A DNA stretch of 64,000 nt from Deltaproteobacteria bacterium (GCA_017302795.1 JAFLCB010000002.1:1-64000); one strand, 5' to 3'; shown: positions 16,816 through 25,422, counted from the first letter of the stretch. The notes: generated from the sequence alone by a model not told the origin. Numbers and translations: made by a program.

Positions 16816-17782
16816 TCAGCGCCTCTCCTTCTGTGCCTAGGCGGCTGGCGATCGGTCGGCAGAGGTTCTCGATACAGCTGGTACACACAGAACGCAATCG
16901 TTCTGATTCGATTGGCGAGGCTTTGGACGGGATTTCATAACGTCGTCCGTCTGAAGTTTGGCAGATTTCACACCGCTCACCACTGAGCCTACGACACTCC
17001 GCCTTCTCAGTAGCAACAGTTTTGCCATCACGGCCATGATGGCGCTCGTAGAAGTCGCGGATCGCGTTGACCGCAATAGCATTCAGGGGGCCCGCGCCAT
17101 TTTGGTAAAGAATGCTTACCAGATGAGTCCGCGGTGTGACTCCCGAGTTGCCAACGCGGTGAGGCCGCGACGTATTTATCAGATATCCAGAACCGTCAGC
17201 AGGTAGGTGATAGCGCCGACCCGAAATTTCGAACCAGGAATCGGGATTAGTTTCGATTGGCACATGGAGGCGGACAGAGGTTTTCCCATCGATATGGGAA
17301 TCCGGCAGTTCAAATCCTGGAAGAATCGTCATCAACCGACTTCGGTACAATCGAAACGGTAGGACTCGATGAAAAACGAAGTCAAATCGTGCACCGGCCG
17401 GATTGACGAGATCGAAAAATCGAAAGGGCGCATGAAGCTTCGCTACCTTCACGGACGACGAGTCGTAGGTTTGATCATAGCCTTCGCCATACTCGTAAGT
17501 AGCCTTTCGGTCCACGGCATCAAGATAAGTGCTTTCTGCTGGAATTGATCTATTGCCGCTTGGTACATTCAGCGCCGAGTACTGGAGGCCGATAGCTTGG
17601 TAAAGATCTTCGCCGTCTTTGCCGCTCCAGGGGAAGTTCGCCCGCACTCTTTCCAGCGCCCTCTGCAGTCGGATTATTGAAAAGCAATATGGTACACGGA
17701 CAATATCGAAGTCCAGTGTCCGACTGCGAACATAGATTTCGTTCGGGTGAAGCAGCTGGAAGGGTGTGGCGATTTTGTTCAT
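16772..17782 (-). CDS. Asp/Asn-hydroxylase-like Fe(II)/2OG oxygenase with Cys-rich tail
   Basis: This encodes 336 residues. The core matches the aspartyl/asparaginyl beta-hydroxylase fold: H163-x-D165 (DSHIDG), then RLHVPIETN (171-179), LINTSRPHRVGNSG with distal H208, and R218 in PRTHLV for 2-oxoglutarate. The C-terminal ~75 residues hold Cys pairs C-x2-C (CEIC, 271-274) and C-x2-C-x4-C (CTSCIENLC, 300-308), suggesting a zinc-binding module not usual in this family. No signal peptide is seen. It is the first gene of the oxygenase-methyltransferase-oxygenase operon. Substrate unknown. Confidence 0.78.
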   Translation of the reverse strand: MNKIATPFQLLHPNEIYVRSRTLDFDIVRVPYCFSIIRLQRALERVRANFPWSGKDGEDLYQAIGLQYSALNVPSGNRSIPAESTYLDAVDRKATYEYGEGYDQTYDSSSVKVAKLHAPFRFFDLVNPAGARFDFVFHRVLPFRLYRSRLMTILPGFELPDSHIDGKTSVRLHVPIETNPDSWFEISGRRYHLPADGSGYLINTSRPHRVGNSGVTPRTHLVSILYQNGAGPLNAIAVNAIRDFYERHHGRDGKTVATEKAECRRLSGERCEICQTSDGRRYEIPSKASPIESERLRSVCTSCIENLCRPIASRLGTEGEALNEFKYSVASTCRPR

Positions 17783-17845
17783 TTAATAGATTATTGAAAC
17801 ACACCTTTGACGTCCCCGAAAGAGAGTTCCATGATCTAGAAAGTT

Positions 17846-18664
17846 ATGGCGCGTAAAACAACCCTCGACCCGCTTGCAAGTCAACGGGGCGGTCTGGCTG
17901 GAGCTTTTGAAACTCTCATGCGGCGATTTAAAACGTTGCTGCACATTGCATTGATCGTCCCGCTCTACCTTGTAGGTTGTGCGATTATTGGTCTTGCCGT
18001 GGCTCCGGGCGTTCTCCTCGTCGCCCTCGCTTCGCGGCTGAATCAACCTATAGACGGGGCGCTTGGTTTGTTCTTGCAAGCATGGCTTGTAGGTGCGGCT
18101 ATTGTAGCGGCGATATTTTTGAGCGGCTTCCTGCTGGTGTTGATCTTACCTCTAACAAACTTCGTGCTTCTGTGGGGCGGTAAGCTTAAGCCTTGGCGAG
18201 GTCCGTACTATTCTTTAGAAGCAATTCGGTGGTACATTCATAATGGCATCACGTATGTGCTCCGCTACACACTTCTTGAGTTTTTTACTCCGTCTCCAAT
18301 TGCAGTGCTCTTTTATCGATTGATGGGAATGAAAATTGGCCGCGGCACGGTGATTAATAGTACAGCGTTGTCAGATCCCAGTTTAGTTTCTATCGGCGAA
18401 AAGGTGACCATCGGCGGTTCTGTGACGATCGTTGCCCATTATGGACAAGCGGGTTTCCTAATTTTAGCGCCGGTCGTTATTGGCGATGGTGCGACAATTG
18501 GTTTGCGCGCATCGATTATGGGTGGCGCTAAAATCGGAAGCAATGCCCGAGTTATGGCGCATTCCGTAGTGTTGCCTAAAGCCGAAATTCCCGAGGGTGA
18601 AATCTGGGGCGGCGTGCCCGCCGTTAAATTGGAATCCGCGAAAGAAGACCGCGCAGCCCGCTAG
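17846..18664 (+). CDS. Membrane hexapeptide-repeat (left-handed beta-helix) protein
   Basis: This encodes 272 residues. Two or three membrane helices fill about residues 25-115 (LIVPLYLVGCAIIGLAVAPG; IVAAIFLSGFLLVLILPL). A left-handed beta-helix of the hexapeptide acyltransferase type follows (IGRGTVINSTALSD, IGEKVTIGGSVTI, IGDGATIGLRASIMG, IGSNARVMAHS). The layout matches the C-terminal unit of Pls/PosA-type peptide synthetases and related membrane proteins. Acyl transfer is possible, but the catalytic His of the CAT-like group is not obvious. It is divergent from the oxygenase operon (63-bp gap). Its stop is interlocked with the convergent FliG-like gene through CTAG (18661-18664). Confidence 0.72.
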   Translation: MARKTTLDPLASQRGGLAGAFETLMRRFKTLLHIALIVPLYLVGCAIIGLAVAPGVLLVALASRLNQPIDGALGLFLQAWLVGAAIVAAIFLSGFLLVLILPLTNFVLLWGGKLKPWRGPYYSLEAIRWYIHNGITYVLRYTLLEFFTPSPIAVLFYRLMGMKIGRGTVINSTALSDPSLVSIGEKVTIGGSVTIVAHYGQAGFLILAPVVIGDGATIGLRASIMGGAKIGSNARVMAHSVVLPKAEIPEGEIWGGVPAVKLESAKEDRAAR

Positions 18665-19434
18665 GCGATTTTTTTAATTTGCTCGAGTTTATCTTGAGCC
18701 ACCGTCAATTCCTGACGAAGAGTTCCGTTCTCCGCCTGAAGTGTAGCCACTCTTTTTCTTAGCCCGTTAAGCTCGGCCTCGACTTCAGACGATACTTTTT
18801 GATCTGCATTTGCCCACGCTTTTGCATCCAGTGAAGTCACCACTTGCAAGGTGGGCGGCGACGAAGGTGCGGTCGGTATTGCGCCTTGGGCTGACGCAGA
18901 AACTTGTTTAGCGCCAAAGCTTTCGCTGAACTCCGGAACGCCAATGATTGTTTTCCCCTGTTTCAATCGATCTTCAATGTCATTATCGACATGCATTAGC
19001 GGATCGATTTTATCAAATCTCAAAGTTCCGTCTTGTGCCAATCTTCGTACCGTTTCGTACATCTTGTTAAATGAAGTTGCCACATCGGCTGCGCCAGGTT
19101 TGTTGGAACTTTCATAAATATCTAATACTTTGCGTCTCTTTATAATGCCTAATGTTCTCAACAACCGCTCTCGCTGTTCAGCGGTGACCCATGACAGAAT
19201 CGCAGCAATATTGATGTCCAACATCGAACCCGTAACTTCTGAAATTGCCGAGTCTGACCAGGTTAAGATCCGATTGAGATCGATGATCTTCGCAGACAGA
19301 GCATCAGCCCACCGGGGGTCCTCTTGCCGAATGATTTCCAGAAAGCGTTCTTGTTTTTGTGGACTGCTTGTTTCCAAGAGGTTGAGCAATTGAATAAAGC
19401 CGCCCGCTTTTTTGTATCGGTCTAACATTGCCAT
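18661..19434 (-). CDS. FliG-like protein with C-terminal coiled coil
   Basis: This encodes 257 residues. The first ~150 are helical and resemble the middle/C-terminal armadillo-like domains of FliG, the flagellar switch protein: FIQLLNLLETSSPQKQERFLE, then DPRWADALSAKIIDLNRIL, then ERLLRTLGIIKRRKVLDIYE. A low-complexity Ala/Pro/Ser linker leads to a C-terminal coiled coil (about 218-257, ELNGLRKRVATLQAENGTLR). No flagellar genes are near, so it is probably a FliG-domain adaptor rather than the main switch protein. The start is ATG at 19434 or 19428. The resemblance is by eye and moderate. Confidence 0.55.
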   Translation of the reverse strand: MAMLDRYKKAGGFIQLLNLLETSSPQKQERFLEIIRQEDPRWADALSAKIIDLNRILTWSDSAISEVTGSMLDINIAAILSWVTAEQRERLLRTLGIIKRRKVLDIYESSNKPGAADVATSFNKMYETVRRLAQDGTLRFDKIDPLMHVDNDIEDRLKQGKTIIGVPEFSESFGAKQVSASAQGAIPTAPSSPPTLQVVTSLDAKAWANADQKVSSEVEAELNGLRKRVATLQAENGTLRQELTVAQDKLEQIKKIA

Positions 19435-19510
19435 AATCGCTTATCGGCGTTGTCTGACCAAGACCTCATGCTTTGACAACAAAAAAATTCAGTTCGGTTC
19501 CAGCATTGTC

Positions 19511-20293
19511 TCAAGATGAGGCGGAACTATAAGATCTGAGACCACGCTTCCAAAAACGCGTAGAACCAAATATGAAAAGCGATGCCAAAAAATAGCCCCA
19601 AAGCAAAATTAAAGGTCCCATTTTGCCAAGGATGATCTGCGCCGGAATACTGGCAAGGAAAGCAATTGGAAAGGCAGTCAATACAACGTACCGCAGAACC
19701 ATCGGATAAAATGAGTCCGGCCGTGTGCCTAGTCGATGCAGCTGATACCAAATATAGTTAACAGCATCAGCCTTGGTAAAAAATAGCGCGGCTGCAGCCG
19801 TCATGAATCGGATGGTGTATACAATAGCCAAACTCATCGGTACGGTTAAGACGAGCCAGAGCAGTCCGGTCAACGGTCGATTTTCCATCTGCAAAAGTGC
19901 CCATACCAGCCAAGCAAATGAAAACATCGCGTTACCTAAGTAGGCGATAGAAACCTTTTGAAAACTGAGCATCCATTGCGAGTTCACTGGCTTAACTAAC
20001 AGTAAGTCGAGATCACCGCGCCGAATTTTCTCGCCCATTCGATCAAGATTCTCAGAAAACAAAAGCATGTAGATCGCGTCGGTGACGAACAACACCCCCA
20101 TAAAGACACGCGTTTCATCAATGCTCCAGCCATTCATGGAACTCGTGTGTCGAAACAACACTTCAAACACTGAAAGCTGCGCAGCGTACCAAATTATATC
20201 GGTGAAAAATCGCGCTGCGATGTTGAAGCGGAATTCAAGCTCTGCCATCAGACTGGCCTTAAAAAACGAGAGGAATAGTTCAAAGTATTTCAT
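19511..20293 (-). CDS. ABC-2 type exporter permease (second permease)
   Basis: This 260-residue protein has six hydrophobic segments and the layout of the ABC-2 membrane family linked with DUF990 (an N-terminal FFKASLMAELEFRFN start, IRRGDLDLLLVKPVN between helices 2 and 3). It ends the three-gene exporter operon: ATPase (21043-22071), first permease (20298-21110), this permease. The two permeases share the 'RGDLDLLLVKPVN' / 'TGTINSVLVRPIS' loop, so they probably form a heterodimer. Daunorubicin- or viologen-type exporters have this build; the substrate is not predictable. Confidence 0.87.
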   Translation of the reverse strand: MKYFELFLSFFKASLMAELEFRFNIAARFFTDIIWYAAQLSVFEVLFRHTSSMNGWSIDETRVFMGVLFVTDAIYMLLFSENLDRMGEKIRRGDLDLLLVKPVNSQWMLSFQKVSIAYLGNAMFSFAWLVWALLQMENRPLTGLLWLVLTVPMSLAIVYTIRFMTAAAALFFTKADAVNYIWYQLHRLGTRPDSFYPMVLRYVVLTAFPIAFLASIPAQIILGKMGPLILLWGYFLASLFIFGSTRFWKRGLRSYSSASS

Positions 20294-20297
20294 AAAG

Positions 20298-21110
20298 TTA
20301 GGCCCCTGTTCCGGAATATTTGCGCCGGCCTTTTAGCCATAGCCACGCAGATAGCGGTCCGAGTAACAAGATACCAACTGTTACCGAAATGAATCCGTCA
20401 AGAATCGTGGTCGCATCGAGGCGGCCTGTCAGGTAGCCGACAGGCCGGAAGACGGCGCTCGAAAATGGCAACGCGACGAGTGCGGTGCGGAAAGGTTCCG
20501 GCGCGAGATCGAGCGGAAAAAATTCGCCAGTTAACATCCAAAGCGTGATGTTTTTTGCAACTGTTAGGTGGTGGATTCGAGTGAAGAAGAAGCCAAGGGA
20601 CGCGATAATCATACTCAGAATGTGTACAAGAATGAGATAGTAAAAAACCAGCGTCAGCGCGAGCGGAAGCCGAAGAAGATCTACCGGAAGACTGATTGAA
20701 ATGCAGATGGCGATCGGGATCACCATGGATATCACCGTGGTTAACGCCTTATACCCCATTAGTTGTCCCAGGTAATATTCGAAAAACGATATTGGGCGCA
20801 CGAGCACTGAATTGATCGTGCCGGTTTCTACGTCTTCTATCATTTGCGTTTCGTATATCCAGCTTGTCGAAATCCGCGAAACAAATGCAGCCCAAAAAGC
20901 ATACGCAAGGTAGTGCTCTTTACCAAAGCCCATCAATTCGACTTGTCCCGTAGAAGAAAAGAATGCGAGCCAAAGCGTGATCTCGACTAGACCGACGATT
21001 GTGGGTTGAATTAATGTGTCGGCAACGAGATTGAATCGATATTCAAATTGCTGGAGGGCTGCTAGCCGCGCGCACGCTAACATCTTGCTGCATGAACTTA
21101 TGAATGACAT
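20298..21110 (-). CDS. ABC-2 type exporter permease (first permease)
   Basis: This encodes about 270 residues with six hydrophobic helices and the ABC-2/DUF990-type features (AALQQFEYRFNLVADT near the N-terminus, ETGTINSVLVRPISFFEYY in the cytoplasmic loop). It overlaps the 3' end of the ATPase gene; starts at ATG 21110 or ATG 21083 are both possible and neither has a strong ribosome-binding site, so translation is probably coupled to the ATPase. The next permease starts 4 bp after its stop. Confidence 0.87.
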   Translation of the reverse strand: MSFISSCSKMLACARLAALQQFEYRFNLVADTLIQPTIVGLVEITLWLAFFSSTGQVELMGFGKEHYLAYAFWAAFVSRISTSWIYETQMIEDVETGTINSVLVRPISFFEYYLGQLMGYKALTTVISMVIPIAICISISLPVDLLRLPLALTLVFYYLILVHILSMIIASLGFFFTRIHHLTVAKNITLWMLTGEFFPLDLAPEPFRTALVALPFSSAVFRPVGYLTGRLDATTILDGFISVTVGILLLGPLSAWLWLKGRRKYSGTGA

Positions 21111-22071
21111 CTTCGAATTCAACTTCCTCAATTTTTATTTCGTGAATTGGTCCTGCGGACATGGCCGCTTGTAAAACACTTGCGATGGATGAAGCTGGAA
21201 CTTCGACTTGGACGCTTCTTGTTTCTGCCGGGATTTGGCAAACAGGAGTTGAACCATCTTCGGAAAAAACAGACAGCTCGATCGTCGTGGGATTGAAAAA
21301 TTTAAATGATAGTGTCTGCCTGGCCTCGGATTTTGCGGTGAACTCCTGGACGCTGCCGTCGTAAACGATTTGTCCTTTGCTTATCAACAAAAGACGATCT
21401 GCCAGCAGCGAAATGTCATCCATATAATGACTCGTCAGTATCAGCGTTGGCTTTCGCTCTCGTACGTAACAAGCCAGAAACTCTCGGATGGTCGTTTGTG
21501 CGACTATATCTAGCCCAATTGTCGGTTCATCGAGGAACAAGACCTCGGGTTGATGCAAAAGAGCTCCGATAATTTCCATTTTCATGCGCTCGCCCAGCGA
21601 AAGCCTGCGCAGCTGAGTTCTCAGTAGTCGACTGCAATCAAGAAGCTCTGCGAGTTCGTGTACTCTGTCTCGCGCTTGAGGTCGGTCAAGTTCATAGATT
21701 TTGGCCAATAGGTCATAGCTGTCCGCGGGCGGAAGATCCCACCAAAGTTGATTTTTCTGTCCCAGTAAGATGCTGATTCGACGAAGGAAGTCTGGGTCTC
21801 GCGAGGTTGGACTATAGCCCAAGACTTTGGCTGTGCCGGCCGACGGGTGAATTAGACCTGAGAGAAGCTTTAACAATGTCGTCTTGCCTGCGCCGTTCGA
21901 TCCAACGAGACCGACAATTTGTCCGCTTTCGATGCGAATGGTCGTCGGGTGCAGGGCGATTTTGTGAACGATCTTTCTCGCCCATAGTCCTTCGATAGAC
22001 TTCAAAAGGCCTTCGGCCTTCTGGTAGGTTTCATAGGAGCGTGTCAAATCCGTTGTTTCAATGTTCACCAT
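21043..22071 (-). CDS. ABC exporter ATP-binding protein (NatA/DrrA-like)
   Basis: This 342-residue nucleotide-binding subunit has Walker A GSNGAGKTT, Q-loop GQKNQLWWDLP, signature LSLGERMKME, Walker B VLFLDEPT and H-loop TSHYMDD. The C-terminal ~80 residues form the extra domain seen in DrrA-type ATPases. It drives the two permeases encoded just downstream. The ATG at 22071 (MVNIETTDL) is chosen; upstream in-frame sequence runs into the divergent rhodanese gene. Only 38 bp separates the two divergent starts, so the promoters must overlap the coding regions. Confidence 0.93.
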   Translation of the reverse strand: MVNIETTDLTRSYETYQKAEGLLKSIEGLWARKIVHKIALHPTTIRIESGQIVGLVGSNGAGKTTLLKLLSGLIHPSAGTAKVLGYSPTSRDPDFLRRISILLGQKNQLWWDLPPADSYDLLAKIYELDRPQARDRVHELAELLDCSRLLRTQLRRLSLGERMKMEIIGALLHQPEVLFLDEPTIGLDIVAQTTIREFLACYVRERKPTLILTSHYMDDISLLADRLLLISKGQIVYDGSVQEFTAKSEARQTLSFKFFNPTTIELSVFSEDGSTPVCQIPAETRSVQVEVPASSIASVLQAAMSAGPIHEIKIEEVEFEDVIHKFMQQDVSVRAASSPPAI

Positions 22072-22109
22072 GTATTGCTGTTCTCTAGTCCCACTGCTAA
22101 CGTTTTTGT

Positions 22110-23576
22110 ATGAAAAACACCTATATTGGTTCGCAAAGATGTGTGGCGTCGAAAAGCAACTGGCTCTTGGGGTTAGTACTGGTGATCGGGGCGTTTGTGC
22201 CCGGGGCTGAGGCTCAAGAGCGACAGAATACAAAGCGAAAGTTGTTGTTTCCTAGCGGCACAGAGGTTGTGGCAGGTAAAAGCTCGTTACCGGATCCTCT
22301 GCGGCCGTATGATTCGCTGATCGACACAAAGTTCGCCGAGAAATCGCCGGTCAAACAAACAACGGGATGCGATAAGCTCGAGGTTTGGCAGCCAGTTGTC
22401 GTTCAAGTCGAACAATGGCGCGCGATTGCTCCATTCATCCCCACGGGGTATTCCGAAGTCGGCGTTTTGGCTGTTCAGGCTAGCACGAACTGCGTGAAAG
22501 TCGGTCATCCTATGCGAATTTCGAATTTGCGCTTACCGGCCGGAATCGCCGTAGAGTTGGGTTGGTTTTTTCCAACGGCGATGGTCGGGCGCAGAAAAGA
22601 AATGGAAAATCAAGAAACGCGATTGCTCTTTAAGGCAGGTCTTCCTGCTGACACACAAGACGTTGTATTTGTCACAGGTCGAGTAATTGCGACCTTCCCG
22701 TCCTTGTTTGCATTAAACGTATCACGAATGGTCGGTGCACGTTTCATCAGCCGAGAGCAAATCGAAACAGCGATCCGCGATGGCACCCAGATTATAGATG
22801 TCCGATCGAAAGTCGCTTATTCTCAATTTAAAATCAAAGGCTCTGTCAATATTCCGTATACGACCGGTCCGCGATTTCGCTTTTATGAAGAATACGCTGA
22901 TTACGTGAAGTCCGGCGATGCGTTTGATGTGCGTCGTGTACAAGTGGAAAAAGAGAAGCCACTCGTCATCATTGGTAACTTCGGCGACCACAATATCTAC
23001 CGTGCAGCTGTAGTATTGCGATCTGAAGGTTGGAAGAACGTATTGGTTTTTTGGGAAGGCATGCAGTATTTTACCGGAATGGTTTGGACGCCACCAGCGC
23101 GATCTGAGTTGATCCGTATTGTTGATGGTTATCAAGTGGCGAAAATGCTGGCTGACCGGACGAAAAAGCCGGTCGTGATTGATGTGCGGCGAGCACAGCA
23201 CTTCGCAGTCGGCACTATTAAGGATGCGTATACCCACGAGTATTTTGAGCGCGATGATCTTTATTATCGTGTTCGGGGATTGAATGGGGCAATGCTAAAA
23301 GAATATGGGGAATGGGCATCTATTCCTCCCAAGATTGCTGCAGGTGTGCCGATTATTGTGGTCGGATATCACGAAAGAGATTGGCGCGGCTACAAAGCGG
23401 CCCTGACTATTCGTCACTATGGGTATGGGGATGTCAGTTGGTACCGTGGAGGATTCGCTGATTGGCTTAGTCTAAAGATCTTAGACCCCGTATTGTTTCC
23501 TACTGTGAGTTATTCGGCGGCAGACATCGCAAAATTTTTAAAGGACCCGTCCTATAGGGGAGGACCGAATAAATGA
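22110..23576 (+). CDS. Exported protein with two degenerate rhodanese domains
   Basis: This encodes 488 residues with a signal peptide (hydrophobic about 18-32, ending PGAEAQ), an N-terminal region of ~170 residues with two Cys (TTGCDKLEVW, STNCVKVG) and two rhodanese-like domains (about 208-325 and 335-470; IIDVRSKVAYSQFKIKGSVN and VIDVRRAQHFAVGTIKDAY). In both, the active-site Cys loop is replaced (IIGNFGDHNIYRA; VVGYHERDWRGYK), so sulfur transfer is not expected; binding or scaffolding is more likely. Its stop overlaps the next gene's start (ATGA), coupling it to an Asp-hydroxylase-like oxygenase. Confidence 0.82.
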   Translation: MKNTYIGSQRCVASKSNWLLGLVLVIGAFVPGAEAQERQNTKRKLLFPSGTEVVAGKSSLPDPLRPYDSLIDTKFAEKSPVKQTTGCDKLEVWQPVVVQVEQWRAIAPFIPTGYSEVGVLAVQASTNCVKVGHPMRISNLRLPAGIAVELGWFFPTAMVGRRKEMENQETRLLFKAGLPADTQDVVFVTGRVIATFPSLFALNVSRMVGARFISREQIETAIRDGTQIIDVRSKVAYSQFKIKGSVNIPYTTGPRFRFYEEYADYVKSGDAFDVRRVQVEKEKPLVIIGNFGDHNIYRAAVVLRSEGWKNVLVFWEGMQYFTGMVWTPPARSELIRIVDGYQVAKMLADRTKKPVVIDVRRAQHFAVGTIKDAYTHEYFERDDLYYRVRGLNGAMLKEYGEWASIPPKIAAGVPIIVVGYHERDWRGYKAALTIRHYGYGDVSWYRGGFADWLSLKILDPVLFPTVSYSAADIAKFLKDPSYRGGPNK

Positions 23577-24253
23577 GCATCGATTGGGAAAAAGTCCGAG
23601 AAATCAATTCGAGGCGCCTTGGGCTTTTTCAGCAATTGCACGTTTACGGAGACGTCATTCCCTTGCGTATGAAGATCGATCTGGAGCAAGTCGATCGCGA
23701 GCTAGCTCCCCTTGATAGTAATTGGGTTCAGTACAATCCCGATAAGTCTAGTAATCCGCGACAGGGTCTTTCTGTAACTTCGCTGGATGGCGGAATGTCG
23801 GGAGTTCCAGATTTATTTTCGATTTATGAATGGTCAAAGCAGACTGGAAGAATCGTTTCAGAGCAAGATTTCAATGTGCCGACGGAGGCCTACAAAGCCT
23901 GCAGCTCGATTCATTCATTGTTTGAGCCTTTTATGCCAAATGTCGGTCGGTGTCGCTTCGTTCGCTTTCAACCAGGTGGACATTTTCCGCCGCATCGAGA
24001 TGGCTCTGTGAACTTTCAGATTCCGGACTACTTTCGAATTTTGGTTCCACTTGGACGAACAGGAGCCGATCGGTTTCACTTCGTGTATGACGGCCGCCTA
24101 GTGGAGTATGAACCTGGCCGTCCCTATTTGTTCAACGCGCTGAAGACCCACTCGGTCGTCAGCTTCGAAAAAGATGCTCTCACGTTGGCTCTAAGCGTAG
24201 CGCTGACTCAAGAAACTGTCGCGAAAGCTGTGGATTTCTTTAAAATATATTAA
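23573..24253 (+). CDS. Asp/Asn-hydroxylase-like Fe(II)/2OG oxygenase
   Basis: This encodes 226 residues without a signal peptide. The oxygenase core shows H141-x-D143 (PPHRDG), R155 in YFRILVPLG, a FHFVYDGRLVEYEPG strand pair and the distal H193 (LKTHSVVSF), which matches the aspartyl/asparaginyl hydroxylase-like family. A peptide or amino-acid substrate is plausible but not shown. It is translationally coupled (ATGA) to the exported rhodanese-like protein, although that partner is predicted to leave the cytoplasm. Its stop is interlocked with the convergent MFS gene through TTAA (24250-24253). Confidence 0.8.
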   Translation: MSIDWEKVREINSRRLGLFQQLHVYGDVIPLRMKIDLEQVDRELAPLDSNWVQYNPDKSSNPRQGLSVTSLDGGMSGVPDLFSIYEWSKQTGRIVSEQDFNVPTEAYKACSSIHSLFEPFMPNVGRCRFVRFQPGGHFPPHRDGSVNFQIPDYFRILVPLGRTGADRFHFVYDGRLVEYEPGRPYLFNALKTHSVVSFEKDALTLALSVALTQETVAKAVDFFKIY

Positions 24254-25422
24254 CTAGCAGATTCGTCGTTCGGTTTTAATCTTCTTCCCACGATCAAAGC
24301 GCAAACCCCGATTGCAATCGATAAGTAGCCCACTAATTCAAAGTTTTCCAATCGTCCGTCGGTTGCCTTGATAACCATGAGACTTGCTAGAAAAGAGCCC
24401 GCGCCACCAGCCAATGATTGCACAGCGGAATTGAGACTGAGAAAACTTCCGCGGGCTGCGGGTTTTACGGTCGATGTGATCATCGCCCAAGCGGGAACGA
24501 AGCGACCGTTGGAAGCAACAAAGAACAGCGCCGAGATCGCAAGTACAAAAGCAATCGGAGTATGATCCAGGTTGGTGACAAGAAATGTTGGCACCAAGAC
24601 AAGTATTCCGAAAAAAGTGAAGACAGGACTCCTTCCGATTTTGTCACACATTCGACCCACCAGAGGCGAGGAGAAAATCGTCAAGCCTCCGCCGATCAGA
24701 TACATCAGGGGAAGTTGGTCTTCTCGAAAACCGACGTTTGCGACTAGCGATGGCGCAATAAACGGAATGACCAAAAACTGACCAAGCGTTAGTAGCGTGG
24801 TCAGGAGGAGCGCACGCATTTGCAACGGGTTTTTGACTACCCGCTCGAGCACATGGTACGGAGTCGGCCGACTTTCCCGGCTTTGCAGGTGGCTAGTCAT
24901 GCTGGGTAAATCGAAAAATCCGATTGCGCCGATCGCTACCGATATCAAGCCGACAAAAAGAAATGGCGCGTGCCAATCAAACTGATTAGCTAACACAATT
25001 CCAAACGGCACTCCGAATACCGAGGCCAGGGAAAATGAAGCCATCACTAGCCCCGTTGCGCGGCCTCGTTTTGCGGGCGAAATGGCATCGCCTACAATTG
25101 ACATCACGAGCGCCCCCATCACGCCGCCAAAAAGTCCTGCGAAGCTTCGCGCGATGAGAAGGGAATAAAAGTTTGGCGCAATCGAGCAGGCGAGGGTGCC
25201 GATCGTGAATGCAAAATAACTGACGAGCAGTGCTTTTTTTCGGTCAAAGCGATCCAAAAAAAACGCTCCGGCGAAGCCAGCCGCACCAGCAGCAAAATTG
25301 TAAGCCGCTACTAGCAAGCCAAAATCCAGCGGTTCGATTTCAAAAATCCGCATGAGTTTGGAGCCCAGTGGCATCAAAATCATGAAATCCATGATGTGGG
25401 TGAACTGAACTCCGGCAAGCAA
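24250..25422 (-). CDS. MFS transporter (AraJ/YdhP-type); true start unclear
   Basis: This encodes at least 390 residues with 12 membrane helices. MFS motif A appears as FLDRFDRKKALL and again as GRMCDKIGRSP. The fold and HIMDFMILMPLG start match drug/arabinose-efflux MFS members. The coordinates use the first TTG (25422), but this falls inside helix 1: the same frame continues upstream with residues that fit the family (LTRKELLLLLLLAG) back to 25534, where it meets the in-frame TAG of metX. No ATG, GTG or TTG exists between. A rare AUC/AUU-type start (25509 or 25467) or readthrough of metX is possible. See findings. Confidence 0.85.
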   Translation of the reverse strand: MLAGVQFTHIMDFMILMPLGSKLMRIFEIEPLDFGLLVAAYNFAAGAAGFAGAFFLDRFDRKKALLVSYFAFTIGTLACSIAPNFYSLLIARSFAGLFGGVMGALVMSIVGDAISPAKRGRATGLVMASFSLASVFGVPFGIVLANQFDWHAPFLFVGLISVAIGAIGFFDLPSMTSHLQSRESRPTPYHVLERVVKNPLQMRALLLTTLLTLGQFLVIPFIAPSLVANVGFREDQLPLMYLIGGGLTIFSSPLVGRMCDKIGRSPVFTFFGILVLVPTFLVTNLDHTPIAFVLAISALFFVASNGRFVPAWAMITSTVKPAARGSFLSLNSAVQSLAGGAGSFLASLMVIKATDGRLENFELVGYLSIAIGVCALIVGRRLKPNDESAS

